Positions 10,146 to 20,417 are shown, numbered from the stretch's first letter. The stretch is 64,000 nt of DNA from Blastocatellia bacterium (GCA_016789265.1 JAEUQK010000010.1:105630-169629); one strand, 5' to 3'. Made by a program: numbers and translations. The notes: generated by a model from the sequence alone, not told the origin.

Positions 10146-11730
10146 ATTTGCCGGTTCCTTTCAACGGTTCTCCCGACATCGTGCCTGTCATCCTCGATCC
10201 GTCAAATACCACTTGACCGTTTACGATCACATTCGAAAACCCTTCTGCATATTGATGGGGAGTTTCGTATGTGGCTTTATCGGTCACTTTCGCGTCGTCA
10301 AAGATCACGATGTCCGCAGCAAAACCTTCGCGGATCTGGCCGCGGTCACGTAAGTTGAACGTTTGGGCCGGCAGGGAGGTCATCTTCCTGATCGCATCCT
10401 CGAGCGTGATGATCTTCAGCTCTCGAACATAGCGGCCGAGAACGCGAGCATTGTTGCCGTAACCGCGCGGATGCGGAACTCCCGAACCAAACTGCCTCAC
10501 ACCGCTATCGGACGCGATCATCGTAAACGGCTGCCGCATTATGTTCTGAACGTCAGGTTCGTCCATCTGACGATAGACCATCTGTGCTCCGCCTTTCTGA
10601 TACATGTCAAAGATCTGCTCCAATTGGTCGTCGAGTTTCTTTTTCCCTCGAACAATCCGGGATATTTCAGCAATGTTTCTGCCGTTAAATTCAGGGTTGG
10701 CACGGTAGCTTGCTACGTAGGCGAAGCTGAAATCTTTGAACTTCGCCTTTTTCAACCACTCTTTCATTTCGGTAATGATCCTCGCTTTCGTAGCCGGATC
10801 AGCAAGTCGCTTTTTGCCTTCTTCACGACCACCGGCGATCGCCCAGCTTGGCATTCGTGAATCGAGCGATGTAGAGGACGCAGTGTAGGCATATTGATCG
10901 ACTGTGACCGTCAAACCGCGTCTCCTTGCATCTTCGACCAAACCGATCGTAGTCGCAGTCTGTCCCCAAAGCGCCCGCGACGCGATCTTAAAATGCGATA
11001 TCTCGACTGGCATATTCGCTTGCTCGCCGATGTTGATGGCTTCTTTTATGGCGTCAACCACTTCGTTGCCTTCATTGCGGATGTGGCTAGCGTAAGTACC
11101 TCCGTAACGCGAAGCGACCTTCGCCAGCTCGATCACCTCATCGGTTTTCGCGAAGGTGCCTGGTACGTAGATCAATCCAGTTGACAGTCCGACCGCTCCG
11201 TCTTTCATTCCCTGCTCTACAAGACCGTTCATTTTCTGCTGCTCTTCCGCCGTAGGGGCACGGTCATCCAGTCCCATGACCTTCGATCGAACGGAACCAT
11301 GTGCGATCAGTGTTGCGAGATTGATCGCGAGCGGTTTTTCCTTAAATCGTCCAAGAAACTCCCCTACGTCAGTGACCGAACCCCCGCAGTTTCCGGTAAC
11401 AAGTGAAGTCACACCCATGCGTATAAAATTCTCTGCCGTCGGATTACTAAAAATGTCCTCTGTATGTGCGTGGACATCGATGAACCCGGGAGCGACGATC
11501 TGACCGTTGGCATCGATTGTCTTTGCGGCGTTTCTCAGTTCGAAGCGGCTGATCTTGATGATCTTTCCATCTCGAACTCCTATCGAGCCGTGAAACCAAG
11601 GGTTTCCTGTGCCGTCAACTATGCGCGCATTGTTGATCACAAGGTCGAACCGTTCATCCGACTGTGCAAATGCTGCATTGACGGCCGAAACAAAGATCGC
11701 AGCCAGGACAAGCAATGTTTTGACTTTCAT
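10138..11730 (-). CDS. Secreted D-aminoacylase-like amidohydrolase
   Basis: This 530-residue protein has a signal peptide (residues 1-23, ending AFAQ) and an amidohydrolase TIM barrel. The metal motif HxH is seen in FIDVHAHTED (His87, His89). Further family blocks are GVTSLVTGNCGGS, VEISHFKIASRALWG and the C-terminal RGQIREGFAADIVIFD return to the beta-sandwich. These match the N-acyl-D-amino-acid deacylase family, which removes acyl groups from D-amino acids or D-peptides, possibly released from peptidoglycan. The Cys in TGNCGGS fits the D-aminoacylase metal site. The export signal places the activity in the periplasm. Exact substrate is inference. Confidence 0.88.
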   Translation of the reverse strand: MKVKTLLVLAAIFVSAVNAAFAQSDERFDLVINNARIVDGTGNPWFHGSIGVRDGKIIKISRFELRNAAKTIDANGQIVAPGFIDVHAHTEDIFSNPTAENFIRMGVTSLVTGNCGGSVTDVGEFLGRFKEKPLAINLATLIAHGSVRSKVMGLDDRAPTAEEQQKMNGLVEQGMKDGAVGLSTGLIYVPGTFAKTDEVIELAKVASRYGGTYASHIRNEGNEVVDAIKEAINIGEQANMPVEISHFKIASRALWGQTATTIGLVEDARRRGLTVTVDQYAYTASSTSLDSRMPSWAIAGGREEGKKRLADPATKARIITEMKEWLKKAKFKDFSFAYVASYRANPEFNGRNIAEISRIVRGKKKLDDQLEQIFDMYQKGGAQMVYRQMDEPDVQNIMRQPFTMIASDSGVRQFGSGVPHPRGYGNNARVLGRYVRELKIITLEDAIRKMTSLPAQTFNLRDRGQIREGFAADIVIFDDAKVTDKATYETPHQYAEGFSNVIVNGQVVFDGSRMTGTMSGEPLKGTGKSN

Positions 11731-11941
11731 AAAACTAAAATGCCGTCAAAAACGATCACTGTCAATCGGGTAGAAATTTATAGCGCCGAGGAAAACGAGA
11801 AAGATCGGCACGGCATCTGAACAAGCGTACGACTGATGCAGACCGAGACTAAAGTTCCGATACCTGTCCGGTGATGTGTACGGTTTGCGTTTAGCTAAAA
11901 TGAACGGCTCGATATGTGAATTTCGGAAGTAATGGATATTT

Positions 11942-12307
11942 ATGAAACTGATCAGATCGGCATTGATCGGAGTAGGTGTCGCGGCAATAGCGAATTTGAC
12001 TCTGTTTGGAAATAGCGGAGACCTTTCGCCACGGTTCAAAGACAATGAGTATTTGAACAACACAACAGGCGAGGAGCTGTATAGAGCGAACTGCGCCCGC
12101 TGCCACGGTGACAACGGAGAAGGCGGAAAAGGGCCAAACCTTACCACGGAAAATAAGAAGGCGAAATGGAAGGACTCCGACTCTAAAATAATCAGGCAAA
12201 TTCAGAAGGGAGGTTTCTTCATGCCCTCGTTTCGAAAGAAGCTGACCGATGATGAGATCCGTTCGATCGCCGCCTACGTTCGCGAACTGCCGCCGGTGTC
12301 TAAGTGA
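11942..12307 (+). CDS. Exported monohaem class I cytochrome c
   Basis: This 121-residue protein has an N-terminal hydrophobic export segment (MKLIRSALIGVGVAAIANL). One haem-binding motif CARCH is at Cys51, Cys54 and His55. GEGGKGPNL follows, a loop common in class I cytochromes c, and Met94 in GGFFMPSFRKKLTDDEI is the likely sixth iron ligand. The final IAAYVRELP helix packs on the haem. It probably shuttles electrons in the periplasm, either soluble or anchored by an uncleaved signal. The redox partner is not encoded nearby. The last 8 nt overlap the convergent gene. Confidence 0.9.
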   Translation: MKLIRSALIGVGVAAIANLTLFGNSGDLSPRFKDNEYLNNTTGEELYRANCARCHGDNGEGGKGPNLTTENKKAKWKDSDSKIIRQIQKGGFFMPSFRKKLTDDEIRSIAAYVRELPPVSK

Positions 12308-13139
12308 TCTTAATGTTTACAGTGATCTCGATATCATCAGCGGACGTGTTCTCGACCTCGATCGTGTAGTCGCCGCTCTTAGGCAGTCTGGCGAGGAAAT
12401 TATTTATTCCCTCCGTCACATTCGCGTCCTCGATCAATCTTAGCGATGCCTGATCGTTGTCGGTCGAAACCGACAAACGCTGTCCAGCACGAGCGCCGAC
12501 AATATAACGCACTGCTTCTCCTGCAGGTATCTTTACCTTAAAGGTCGACCCCGTTGTACCTTTTGCAAACGTTACTCGTTTCGTCGGTACCACTTCACGA
12601 CGGGTCTCAGGGCCAGCTTTAACGAGCCTTCCCGCGGCGAGTCGGTATTTCGTAGTGACGATGAACTCCGGACAACAAGATGCCCCGTTTTCTCCTGCAT
12701 CGTTGCTTTCAACAAGAAGTAATCCGTTTTCGACGCGGGTCTCACGGAGTCCACCATAACCTCGGTCGCCACCGGGAATTCGAACGAGCAATGTCGGCTT
12801 ACCGGCTTTCAGCCCGAAAACAAAGCCTTCGGAAAAATTGCCTGTTCCGCCGGTGTTACAGACTGTTAGCACAATGGCCTCGTCCTGTTTGTCTCCGTTG
12901 AGGTCGCCATAGGCGATATGCGTCACATTAAAAAAGAGGCGATCGACGTAGCCGTCTTCCTGTTTCTCGTAGGAATACTCTCCGTTCTTTACGGTGTAAT
13001 TCTTTGGAGAATCCTCTACGCAATGAGCACTGAAGGTGAAATTCTTAAAATCAACGGAACGAATATTCGACTGTCCTTCTGCGGTGTCGACCAAGATAAA
13101 GGGAAGTAACAAAACGCCGATCAAAGCCAATGATCTCAT
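12300..13139 (-). CDS. Secreted protein with C-terminal PPC-like domain
   Basis: The start is ATG 13139 (MRSLALIGVLLLPFI), which provides a signal peptide and leaves only 2 nt after the terC stop. The longer open frame to 13448 would lie inside terC and has no signal. The protein has 279 residues. The middle part (about 40-165) resembles periplasmic domains that report FTFSAHCVED...Y...GDLNGDKQDEAIVL, the last being an Asp-rich calcium-like or FG-GAP-like loop. The C-terminal 85 residues look like a bacterial pre-peptidase C-terminal (PPC) beta-sandwich ending YTIEVENTSADDIEI. No catalytic domain is visible. Confidence 0.7.
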   Translation of the reverse strand: MRSLALIGVLLLPFILVDTAEGQSNIRSVDFKNFTFSAHCVEDSPKNYTVKNGEYSYEKQEDGYVDRLFFNVTHIAYGDLNGDKQDEAIVLTVCNTGGTGNFSEGFVFGLKAGKPTLLVRIPGGDRGYGGLRETRVENGLLLVESNDAGENGASCCPEFIVTTKYRLAAGRLVKAGPETRREVVPTKRVTFAKGTTGSTFKVKIPAGEAVRYIVGARAGQRLSVSTDNDQASLRLIEDANVTEGINNFLARLPKSGDYTIEVENTSADDIEITVNIKIT

Positions 13140-13141
13140 GC

Positions 13142-13909
13142 TTAGCCCTCCATTGCCTTTGCCTCGTCGGCATCTGAGAACGGATTGTGAAGGTGTACCG
13201 GTTCGGCTTTCCTGCGAAGCCGCATGTTCAGAAATTCGACCAGGACCGAAAACGCCATTGCGAAGTAGATGTAGCCCTTGGGAATATGTTGATGCAGGCC
13301 CTCTGCGATCAGCGTTACGCCGATCAAAAGCAAGAAGGCGAGCGCGAGCATCTTTATCGTAGGGTGACGCTGTACAAAGGCTCCGATCGAGCCCGCAAAA
13401 AGCATCATCGCAATAATTGAGATAACGACCGCGGCGATCATGATCCAAATGTTGTTCACCATTCCAACGGCCGTAATTACCGAATCAAGAGAGAAGACGA
13501 TGTCCAGAAGAGTGATCTGAATGATTACGCTTGCGAAACCCGAATAGACCTTCTTTGACGATGCGCCTTCGGTACCTTCGAGAGAACCGTGGATCTCGTG
13601 CGTACTCTTTGCGATCAGGAATAGCCCGCCTATCAGCAGAATGAGATCCCGGCCTGATACCGATTGTTCGAATACTGTAAATAGCGGATCTACCAAGGTC
13701 ATCACCCAAGACAACGAGAGCAGGAGCAAAACCCTCATGATCAATGCGAGCGAAAGCCCAATGAATCGGGCCCGTGGCTGCTGTTCCTGAGGCAACTTAC
13801 CCGACAAGATAGAGATGAAGATCACGTTGTCGATCCCGAGTACGAGTTCCAGGACCGTGAGCGTTGCAAATGCGATCCAAAGCTGTGGGTCAGCGAGCCA
13901 TTCCATCAA
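13142..13909 (-). CDS. TerC-family integral membrane protein
   Basis: This 255-residue protein has about seven hydrophobic segments. It shows the TerC signatures ELVLGIDNVIFISIL near residues 20-35 and DIVFSLDSVITAVGMV near 135-150, each with an acidic residue inside a membrane helix. TerC relatives such as Alx and YjbE are linked to metal-ion (Mn2+) export or handling and to alkaline or tellurite response. Here there are no ter operon partners, so a manganese role is more likely than tellurium. It is followed after 2 nt by a secreted PPC-like protein on the same strand. Confidence 0.92.
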   Translation of the reverse strand: MMEWLADPQLWIAFATLTVLELVLGIDNVIFISILSGKLPQEQQPRARFIGLSLALIMRVLLLLSLSWVMTLVDPLFTVFEQSVSGRDLILLIGGLFLIAKSTHEIHGSLEGTEGASSKKVYSGFASVIIQITLLDIVFSLDSVITAVGMVNNIWIMIAAVVISIIAMMLFAGSIGAFVQRHPTIKMLALAFLLLIGVTLIAEGLHQHIPKGYIYFAMAFSVLVEFLNMRLRRKAEPVHLHNPFSDADEAKAMEG

Positions 13910-14007
13910 TTGTTCTCCTGATTAGCGATCAAGGTTGGTCGAATTCTAACATGAACCGATCCGGGTAAAAAAAAAGGAAACAGCGAGAAGAGTCAAACGA
14001 GTTGCAC

Positions 14008-14526
14008 TCACTCTTTGGGGTATTTACACGGCTTCTTTGTGGCCTGGTCGGCGAGGCTTCGAGCTATCTCGTTCTGTTTGGCAATTGGTTCGACAACGTC
14101 CGTTACGCAAGCGCCTGTGCGGGATATTTTCGAGATCACGAGCATTGATGTTGTTTTGTTGATGTCTTCGGGATCTTTGTTCGCTGTCAGTCTTACGATA
14201 AGTGCCACCGGGGTATTACCTTTCATTCTCCACTCGGCTTTTTGTCCCACGTAATTGAAGGCTCCCGTTATGTTCCAAAAGGCCAGGGGGAATTTCTTTT
14301 TTGATGGAGAAACTACGTCGATCGACTGCCGGAGGTCGCCCTCAAGCAAACGAAGCTTGAATCCGCCAATGCCCGGGCATTCGCCCTCATATTCACCGCC
14401 CTCGTCAGGGTTTGACCTTAATTGTTTGCACGCCTTCTCGGAAAGGCTGGTGTAAACGCTGGAGTTTTGAGCGTTTGCGCAAAATACGCAGATGAAAAGG
14501 ACGGCTGCAAGTGAAATTGTTTTCAT
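14008..14526 (-). CDS. Secreted orphan protein, paralogue of the adjacent frameshifted gene
   Basis: This 172-residue protein has a signal peptide (ending CANAQ, about 20 residues). The mature part contains SLSEKACKQLRSN, GGEYEGECPGIGGFKLRLLE, a QKAEWRMKG strand, then VALIVRLTANKDPEDINKTT and a C-terminal ACVTDVV. Four cysteines recur in the neighbouring homologue at 14593-15233 and may form disulfides. I do not recognise the family. The tandem paralogue shows that the fold is maintained in this lineage. Location is probably periplasmic. Confidence 0.7.
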   Translation of the reverse strand: MKTISLAAVLFICVFCANAQNSSVYTSLSEKACKQLRSNPDEGGEYEGECPGIGGFKLRLLEGDLRQSIDVVSPSKKKFPLAFWNITGAFNYVGQKAEWRMKGNTPVALIVRLTANKDPEDINKTTSMLVISKISRTGACVTDVVEPIAKQNEIARSLADQATKKPCKYPKE

Positions 14527-14592
14527 TACCTCACTATCCTAGACTCTTTTTGATTTGAAAGTAATGTGAGATCGGTCAATTTCCTCGGCTCA

Positions 14593-15233
14593 TTACTCCC
14601 GTTTGAGTTCCATGCATTTACGCCCTTTGTTATCGGCGAATTCCCGGGCCTTCACATTCTGGTCCGCCGACGCCGGGACAAGGTCGGTTACACAGGCTTC
14701 TCCCGCTAGCCGAACAACGGCCAGGAAAGACTCAGTCTTGTTAGGATCTTCGGGGTCCGAGAACTTTGTCAGTCGGACTATCATTGCCTGAGGCTTTGCT
14801 GATTCGCCTTTTCCATCCATTCGCCATTCCACTTTGTTACCCAAAACAAGATCTGAAACCGTGTTGAGAACCAAACGGAATGAAAGCAAGGTTTCTTTTC
14901 CCTGCGGATCAATGACTGAAAGGACCTGCGAGTGATCGCTCGCCGAGAAGATCAGTTTATATCCCGCGATGCCCGGACACTCGGGCTCATATATCGCGCC
15001 GCTGTCTGGTCCAGGTTCTCGTTCCTTAAAACCTTTTCCGAAATGTCGGTATAAATGCTGTCAGCCGCCAGATTAACTGAAATCGCTTCCGGTGTAGGTT
15101 TGGCCCGACTTGGGGCAACGATGGGAGAAGGAATTGAATTACCCTGATAAGAAGTTGGCTTATTTACACTTAGCTGGTTCGAGCACGAACTGAGTAAAAG
15201 CGGAGCGTACAAGGCAAGGAACACAGAGCGCAT
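14593..15233 (-). pseudogene. Frameshifted paralogue of the 14008-14526 secreted protein
   Basis: An ATG at 15233 begins a lipoprotein-like signal (LLLSSCSNQ) and reads to TDISEKVLRNENLDQ. It then leaves frame and stops at 14952. The homologous continuation (DSGAIYEPECPGIAGYKL, then EWRMDGKGESAKPQAMIVRL and ACVTDLV) lies in another frame and runs to 14593. One missing base near 15015, in the stretch reading CCTGGACCAGACAGC on the minus strand, would restore a protein of about 213 residues aligned end to end with its neighbour. This is either a recent disruption or a one-base sequencing error. The intact codon pattern on both sides favours something recent. Confidence 0.75.
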
Positions 15234-15248
15234 CGGGGATCGTCCGAA

Positions 15249-16532
15249 TTAGATCTTGTAAACAACGCGCCCGCAAACCATTGTCGCGACAACACGGCCG
15301 TTAAAGTTCCGGCCGTCGAAGGGCGAATTTCGAGATTTGGACCGCGAATCTGCGTTACTATATGTCCACTTCATTTCCGGGTCAATTATCGTTACGTCAG
15401 CGATCGACCCGGGTTTGAGTGAACCGCGTTTCTCGAGATGGAAGATCCTCGCCGGGTTTGCCGAACACATTTCAACTAGCCTTTCGAGACTAATGATGCC
15501 TTTGTGAACGAGTTCGGTAAGAGCAAGGCCGACCCCGGTCTCAAGTCCCGTGATACCGAACGGTGCACGGTCGTATTCGAGCGCTTTTTCGTCCGCATGA
15601 TGGGGGGCGTGATCGGTCGCGATCGCATCTATCGTTCCGTCTTTTATCCCTTCGATTATCGCCTCAAGATGTTCTTCGCTGCGGAGCGGCGGAGCCATTT
15701 TTGTATTCGTATCGTAACCCTCAACGGCTTTGTCTGTAAGTGTGAAATGGTGAGGCGTGACCTCGCAGGTGACGTTGATACCCTCGTTCTTTGCACGACG
15801 GATCGCTTCGATCGCCCCCTTTGTGGAAACGTGAGCAATGTGAATGTGAGCGCCCGTTTCCTTAGCAAGGATGATGTCTCGGACCGCGTCCAGGTCTTCT
15901 GCCAGCGCCGGCATTCCTTTCAACCCAAGCAGCAGCGACATCTTTCCCTCGTGCATAACACCGCCTGACGAAAGCGATTTATCCTCGCAATGGTCTATAA
16001 CGGGCAGGTCAAAATCGCGGGCATATTGCATCGCCCGACGCATTATTCCCGCGTTCGGCACAGGCCGGCCATCATCGGAAACTGCAACGGCACCGGCGGC
16101 TTTCATCTCACCCATTTCCGCTAACTCGCTCCCGTCCGACGATTTCGTGATCGCCCCGATAGGAAAGACTTTTGCCAAGCCGGCCCGTTCGGCCTGTTCG
16201 ATCATGTAGCGCGTGATCGCGGCGTTGTCATTGACCGGGTTCGTATTCGGCATTGGGCAGACACTTGTCCAGCCGCCGGCGACCGCAGCCGCACATCCCG
16301 TCGCTATTGTCTCCTTATGTTCCTGACCCGGTTCGCGCAGGTGAACATGCAGATCAATGAATCCAGGCGCGACGAGCAGCCCGCTTGCGTCAAACACTTC
16401 GCAACCCTCCGGATGCGGTTCACCGTGCCGCAGCCAAGCCGTTACCTCGCCGTTCTCGATCAATACACTCATTCCGGTATTTTCCGGCGCACCAGGGTCG
16501 ATCAAATGTCCGTTCTTTATCAGTAGTCTCAT
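15249..16532 (-). CDS. pyrC: Dihydroorotase
   Basis: This 427-residue enzyme fits class I dihydroorotase, which cyclises carbamoyl-aspartate to dihydroorotate in pyrimidine synthesis. The zinc motif is [14 protein letters not shown] with His62, His64 and substrate Arg66. [27 protein letters not shown] and ATDHAPHH supply the remaining metal and catalytic residues. The C-terminal [14 protein letters not shown] returns to the small domain. It lies on the same strand as pyrB and pyrR but is separated from pyrB by about 3.9 kb holding an opposite-strand TonB receptor gene. It has probably lost cotranscription with them. Confidence 0.96.
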   Translation of the reverse strand: MRLLIKNGHLIDPGAPENTGMSVLIENGEVTAWLRHGEPHPEGCEVFDASGLLVAPGFIDLHVHLREPGQEHKETIATGCAAAVAGGWTSVCPMPNTNPVNDNAAITRYMIEQAERAGLAKVFPIGAITKSSDGSELAEMGEMKAAGAVAVSDDGRPVPNAGIMRRAMQYARDFDLPVIDHCEDKSLSSGGVMHEGKMSLLLGLKGMPALAEDLDAVRDIILAKETGAHIHIAHVSTKGAIEAIRRAKNEGINVTCEVTPHHFTLTDKAVEGYDTNTKMAPPLRSEEHLEAIIEGIKDGTIDAIATDHAPHHADEKALEYDRAPFGITGLETGVGLALTELVHKGIISLERLVEMCSANPARIFHLEKRGSLKPGSIADVTIIDPEMKWTYSNADSRSKSRNSPFDGRNFNGRVVATMVCGRVVYKI

Positions 16533-17193
16533 CGTTCATCGATGATTCTAATATAGAGCGTTAGATTTTGGGGAATACGAAAGCCTTTTTGAGGAATATT
16601 CCTAAAATGGGAACCGTATGAGCCACATCATCGTATGGATCTGTTATCGGTCGGAGCTTATCGAAATGACCAGAAGTGAAAAATGGTCAGGATGCAAGGC
16701 AACCAAAGTTTGACTTTGCGCTTCATACCCTCCAATGCTTGGGGTATAAGTGTGTTTTATTGCCGGCAGATTTTGGGAAAATGAAATTTATGGATGTTGA
16801 ATCCAAAAATCTCAATTTTCTTTCAAGGGAATACGCGTTAATGAAAGAGCCGATCGAAATGAATATCTCAAATGCTCATATTTACGGGCTTTCTGAATAT
16901 TTTTTAGTTTTGGCTTTTTATTTGCGTAGCAAAACCCACAAAGGCTGATGTCCAGCTTTTTTGATCTCTTCTGGTGGACGAGATCGATTTTATAGGTCAT
17001 TTCAAGGGTGAAAGACCGCTATACACTTAAAGCCACCGAAGAGCGGGCGTCTATCTGGTAAATATTCCGCCTGCAAATCGATGGCCTTAAGCTGAAATGA
17101 GACTGGTTAAGACTCATCGCCAAAATGCAACGCATCTTGGCGCCAGAAGTATAGCATCTTTCGATTCCTTTGTAATTCATTAAGGAGTTGAAA
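16533..17193. other. AT-rich 660-bp intergenic region without a convincing gene
   Basis: The stretch between pyrC and the TonB receptor is more AT-rich than its neighbours. It holds one plus-strand frame (16676-16948, 90 codons) with no recognisable motif, no good ribosome site and amino-acid use unlike the other genes. I do not call it. The final part (about 17100-17193) must hold the promoter of the receptor gene, which ends in a good ribosome site (AAGGAG, 17182-17187). No transposase remnant was recognised. Confidence 0.5.
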
Positions 17194-20100
17194 ATGAGAA
17201 GAGTACTTCTTACCTTCATTGCGTTTTTATTCGTCTTTACGACGGTCGCGATGGCGCAGGAACCCTTCGGTTCACTTGCTGGTTCTATCAAGGACCAACA
17301 AGGTGCCGTAGTTCAAAACGCCACCGTGACCGTGCGTAATCTAGCAACGAACGCAACCAAAACGGCCGTCACAAATCAAGATGGCCAGTATCGCGTTCTT
17401 CAACTGCAGCCGGGCTTTTATGAAGTTAAGGCGGCAGCGGCTAATTTCAAACAATCAGTCATTGAAAGCATCCAGGTGCAGGTCGGACAGGTCGCATCTG
17501 GAGATATCGCTCTTGAGGTCGGCGGGGCAACAGAAACCGTGACCGTTACCTCAGGCGGCGAAGCTCAGATCGAGCGAACTGACAACACTGTTTCCGGCGT
17601 CGTCGGCACACGTCAGATCGAAAATCTTCCGCTTAACGGCAGAAATTTCCTCGATCTGGCACAGCTTCAGCCCGGAACCGAAAAGGTTGACGGCGGTTCA
17701 TTCGACCCGACAAAGGCAAACTTTACCGGTGTTTCGATCGGCGGACAGGCCGGACGTTCGACACAGATCACCGTTGATGGCGGTTCTGTAGTAGACAACG
17801 TAGTCGGCACGACGGTCCAAAACTTCTCGCAAGAGATCGTTCAGGAATTCCAGATCGGACTTTCGAACTTCAGCCTTTCGACCGGTGCTTCGGCGAGCGG
17901 TTCGGTAAACGTCGTTTCCCGATCGGGTTCAAATGAGTTCAAGGGAAATGCATTTATCTATGCTCGCGATGATAAATTTGCGGCATTTCCGAGTCTGAGT
18001 CGACTTGACGCGGCTCACGGCTTGCCCGCAGCGGCCCAGGCGACTCGTATTCCGTTCGACCGCCAGCAGTTTGGCGGAACACTCGGCGGCCCGATCATCA
18101 AGGACAAGCTGTTCTTTTTCGGCAGCTACGAGCGGAATAACCAAGATGGCTCGTCCCTCTACAATCCGCTTCGAGCACCCGGATTTGCCGGCTTTTCTCC
18201 AAACCCGTTTGACGAGACTTTGTTTACGGTCAAGACCGACTGGGTGATCAACGACAAGGCCTCGTCGTTCTTCCGTTATTCGTTCAACGACAACGAGGCA
18301 CGCGGGCCGTTCCCACCGGGATCGGGAATCCTACCGCGAACAAGCGCGAGCGGTATCTTCCAGTCTAACGACCAGATCGTAACTAACCGTGCGCATAACT
18401 TTGTGGGCGGCCTGACTTACGCTTTTGGTTCGAATATCAGCAACAATCTCGTTGTTAATTACAGCGACTTTGTTAATGCTATCGATCCGGCGACTGTCGG
18501 CGTTCCTGAGATCCGTTTGAATCCGGAGCAGGATTGGCGATCGGGTACGAACGCGGTTGCCCCACAGGATACGCCTCAGAAGCGTTTTCAGCTTCGTGAC
18601 GACGTAACCTGGGTAAAAGGTAATCACACCTTTAACTTTGGTGCGAACTACGAACGCACGTCGATCGGCGGAACGTTTACATTCGCAAATCCTACTCGGA
18701 TTCGATTGTTCGCGACAGATGCGGCAGGTAATACGCTGCCGTTGAATACGGAAGCTGATTTCCTGAATCTTTACGTCCGAGATTTCTCGTTCGGTATAGG
18801 TGATGCGAATCTGCCGTTCAACCATGATGGCAACACCATAAACAACCGCATTTCGTTCTATGGCGGTGATGCATGGCGTATCCGTCCAAACTTCACGATC
18901 AACTACGGTATCGCTTATCGTTGGGATTCCAATCTGTGGAACCACGATCTTGCGCGTCCGCAGATCATCGCTCCGTTATTCGAGAAGGGAACGGCTCCGT
19001 CGGGTCGCGACAACAATAACTGGGCACCTCGCGTGGGATTCGCCTGGGATCCGTTCAGCGACGGCAAGACTGTCGTTCGCGGCGGTTTCGGCCTTTACTA
19101 TGACAACACGATCGATAACCTAAGGTTGTTCGAGCGTGCTGACCTCGGGCCGGTCGGCGCTGAGCAGTTCCTCGTTGGAACGGCGGTCGTCAGCCCACTG
19201 CTTAACCCTTATGGCGGCGATGGACAGTTCAGCCGCGGACAGATCACGCTTGCACAGGCTTTGGCTTTGGCTCCTGCTTTGCGGTCTGATCTCGAATCGC
19301 GTCTGACAGGCTGCACGCTGACCGCACTTGAGTGCACGGGCTCGGTTTCAGGACCGATCTTCTCGAGCAATTTCCAGGTGCCTTACTCGCTGCAGTACTC
19401 GATCGGCGTTCAGCGGGAACTTCCGTGGAACCTGATCGCACAGGTCGACTATAACTACCGCAAAGGCTTGAATGAGGTCAATATTTTTGACATCAATCAG
19501 GCTGATTCGGTAAATGGGCCGAGGATCGCGGCTTTCCCGCATCCGATCCCGTATGCTGATTCATCAGCATATTCGACATACAATGGCCTGCTTGCCCGAG
19601 TTGATCGCCGCTTTAAGAACGGCCTCCAATTCACGGCCAGCTATGCATTATCGAGCTTTAAGGCGTTCAGCAATGATTCGCTTGGACTCGGTGGCGCACC
19701 GACTGACCTGAACAATCTGCGTGCAGATTTCGGCCCTGCCGGACTCGATCGCAAACACAGGTTCGTGTTCAGTGCTGTTTACGATACGCCTTGGTTCAGG
19801 AACGACAGTTCGTGGGTCAAGAAGAACCTGCTCGGCAATTGGACGATGTCGTTGATCTCGACCTCGTTCAGCGGAACACCGCAGAGCGTGTTCCTGCCGG
19901 ACTTCGTAGATCTCAGCGGAACGGGTACGTTTGCTACCGATCTGCCGGGAACGACCGCGGGAGCCATCGGCCGGAGCATCACCAAGGTCGAAGACCTAAA
20001 TGCTCTCATCCGTGCTTACAACAGCAGCCTGACACCGGGCCAGGTCGATCCGTATGGAACGCCGATGGTGAGGCTTGCTGAACTTCCGTTGGATACTCAG

Positions 20101-20364
20101 CTTGGCAGCGATTCTGTGATCTCACAGGATTTCCGTTTGACCAAGACGCTTAATTTCAACGAGAAGTTCCGGTTGCAGCTCATCGGCGAGGTATTCAACC
20201 TGTTCAACATCGCCAATTTGACGAATGTGAACGACCTCGTGATTCCAGTCGAGGGTACTCCGGTCAACGAGATCACGACTCTTCGCGCGTCACAGCGTGC
20301 GACAAGCGTGTTCGGTGTTGGCGGACCTCGCGCGTTCCAATTCGGCGCCAGGTTTACTTTCTAA
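17194..20364 (+). CDS. Oar-like TonB-dependent outer-membrane receptor
   Basis: The start is ATG 17194, 6 nt after AAGGAG. A TTG two codons upstream is too close to that ribosome site. The 1056-residue protein has a signal peptide (ending AMAQ), an N-terminal carboxypeptidase-regulatory-like domain (about 25-105: GSLAGSIKDQQGAVVQNATV), a plug domain (about 115-240: RQIENLPLNGRNFLDLAQL) and a large beta-barrel ending in GARFTF with terminal Phe. This is the Oar/acidobacterial TonB receptor type, used for uptake of large ligands or for adhesion. The ligand is unknown and no SusD partner is adjacent. The gene sits between pyrB and pyrC on the opposite strand. Confidence 0.92.
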   Translation: MRRVLLTFIAFLFVFTTVAMAQEPFGSLAGSIKDQQGAVVQNATVTVRNLATNATKTAVTNQDGQYRVLQLQPGFYEVKAAAANFKQSVIESIQVQVGQVASGDIALEVGGATETVTVTSGGEAQIERTDNTVSGVVGTRQIENLPLNGRNFLDLAQLQPGTEKVDGGSFDPTKANFTGVSIGGQAGRSTQITVDGGSVVDNVVGTTVQNFSQEIVQEFQIGLSNFSLSTGASASGSVNVVSRSGSNEFKGNAFIYARDDKFAAFPSLSRLDAAHGLPAAAQATRIPFDRQQFGGTLGGPIIKDKLFFFGSYERNNQDGSSLYNPLRAPGFAGFSPNPFDETLFTVKTDWVINDKASSFFRYSFNDNEARGPFPPGSGILPRTSASGIFQSNDQIVTNRAHNFVGGLTYAFGSNISNNLVVNYSDFVNAIDPATVGVPEIRLNPEQDWRSGTNAVAPQDTPQKRFQLRDDVTWVKGNHTFNFGANYERTSIGGTFTFANPTRIRLFATDAAGNTLPLNTEADFLNLYVRDFSFGIGDANLPFNHDGNTINNRISFYGGDAWRIRPNFTINYGIAYRWDSNLWNHDLARPQIIAPLFEKGTAPSGRDNNNWAPRVGFAWDPFSDGKTVVRGGFGLYYDNTIDNLRLFERADLGPVGAEQFLVGTAVVSPLLNPYGGDGQFSRGQITLAQALALAPALRSDLESRLTGCTLTALECTGSVSGPIFSSNFQVPYSLQYSIGVQRELPWNLIAQVDYNYRKGLNEVNIFDINQADSVNGPRIAAFPHPIPYADSSAYSTYNGLLARVDRRFKNGLQFTASYALSSFKAFSNDSLGLGGAPTDLNNLRADFGPAGLDRKHRFVFSAVYDTPWFRNDSSWVKKNLLGNWTMSLISTSFSGTPQSVFLPDFVDLSGTGTFATDLPGTTAGAIGRSITKVEDLNALIRAYNSSLTPGQVDPYGTPMVRLAELPLDTQLGSDSVISQDFRLTKTLNFNEKFRLQLIGEVFNLFNIANLTNVNDLVIPVEGTPVNEITTLRASQRATSVFGVGGPRAFQFGARFTF

Positions 20365-20389
20365 GTAGGCTTGGTTAGGCCGGCAACAG

Positions 20390-20413
20390 AAAACGGGCTC
20401 TCGGGCCCGTTTT
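20390..20413 (+). terminator. Bidirectional intrinsic terminator between the TonB receptor and pyrB
   Basis: AAAACGGGC (20390-20398) pairs perfectly with GCCCGTTTT (20405-20413) around a 6-nt loop. The A and T ends give a short U tract on both strands, so it can end transcripts of the receptor (plus strand) and of pyrB (minus strand). It would cut any read-through from pyrB towards pyrC. Confidence 0.8.
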
Positions 20414-20417
20414 CATT

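Noticed and set aside
13140..13448. N-terminal extension of the PPC-like secreted protein
   Set aside because: It overlaps terC in another frame and lacks a signal peptide. ATG 13139 is better.
16676..16948. 90-codon plus-strand frame in the AT-rich gap after pyrC
   Set aside because: No family, no ribosome site, unusual amino acid use. Could be a chance frame.
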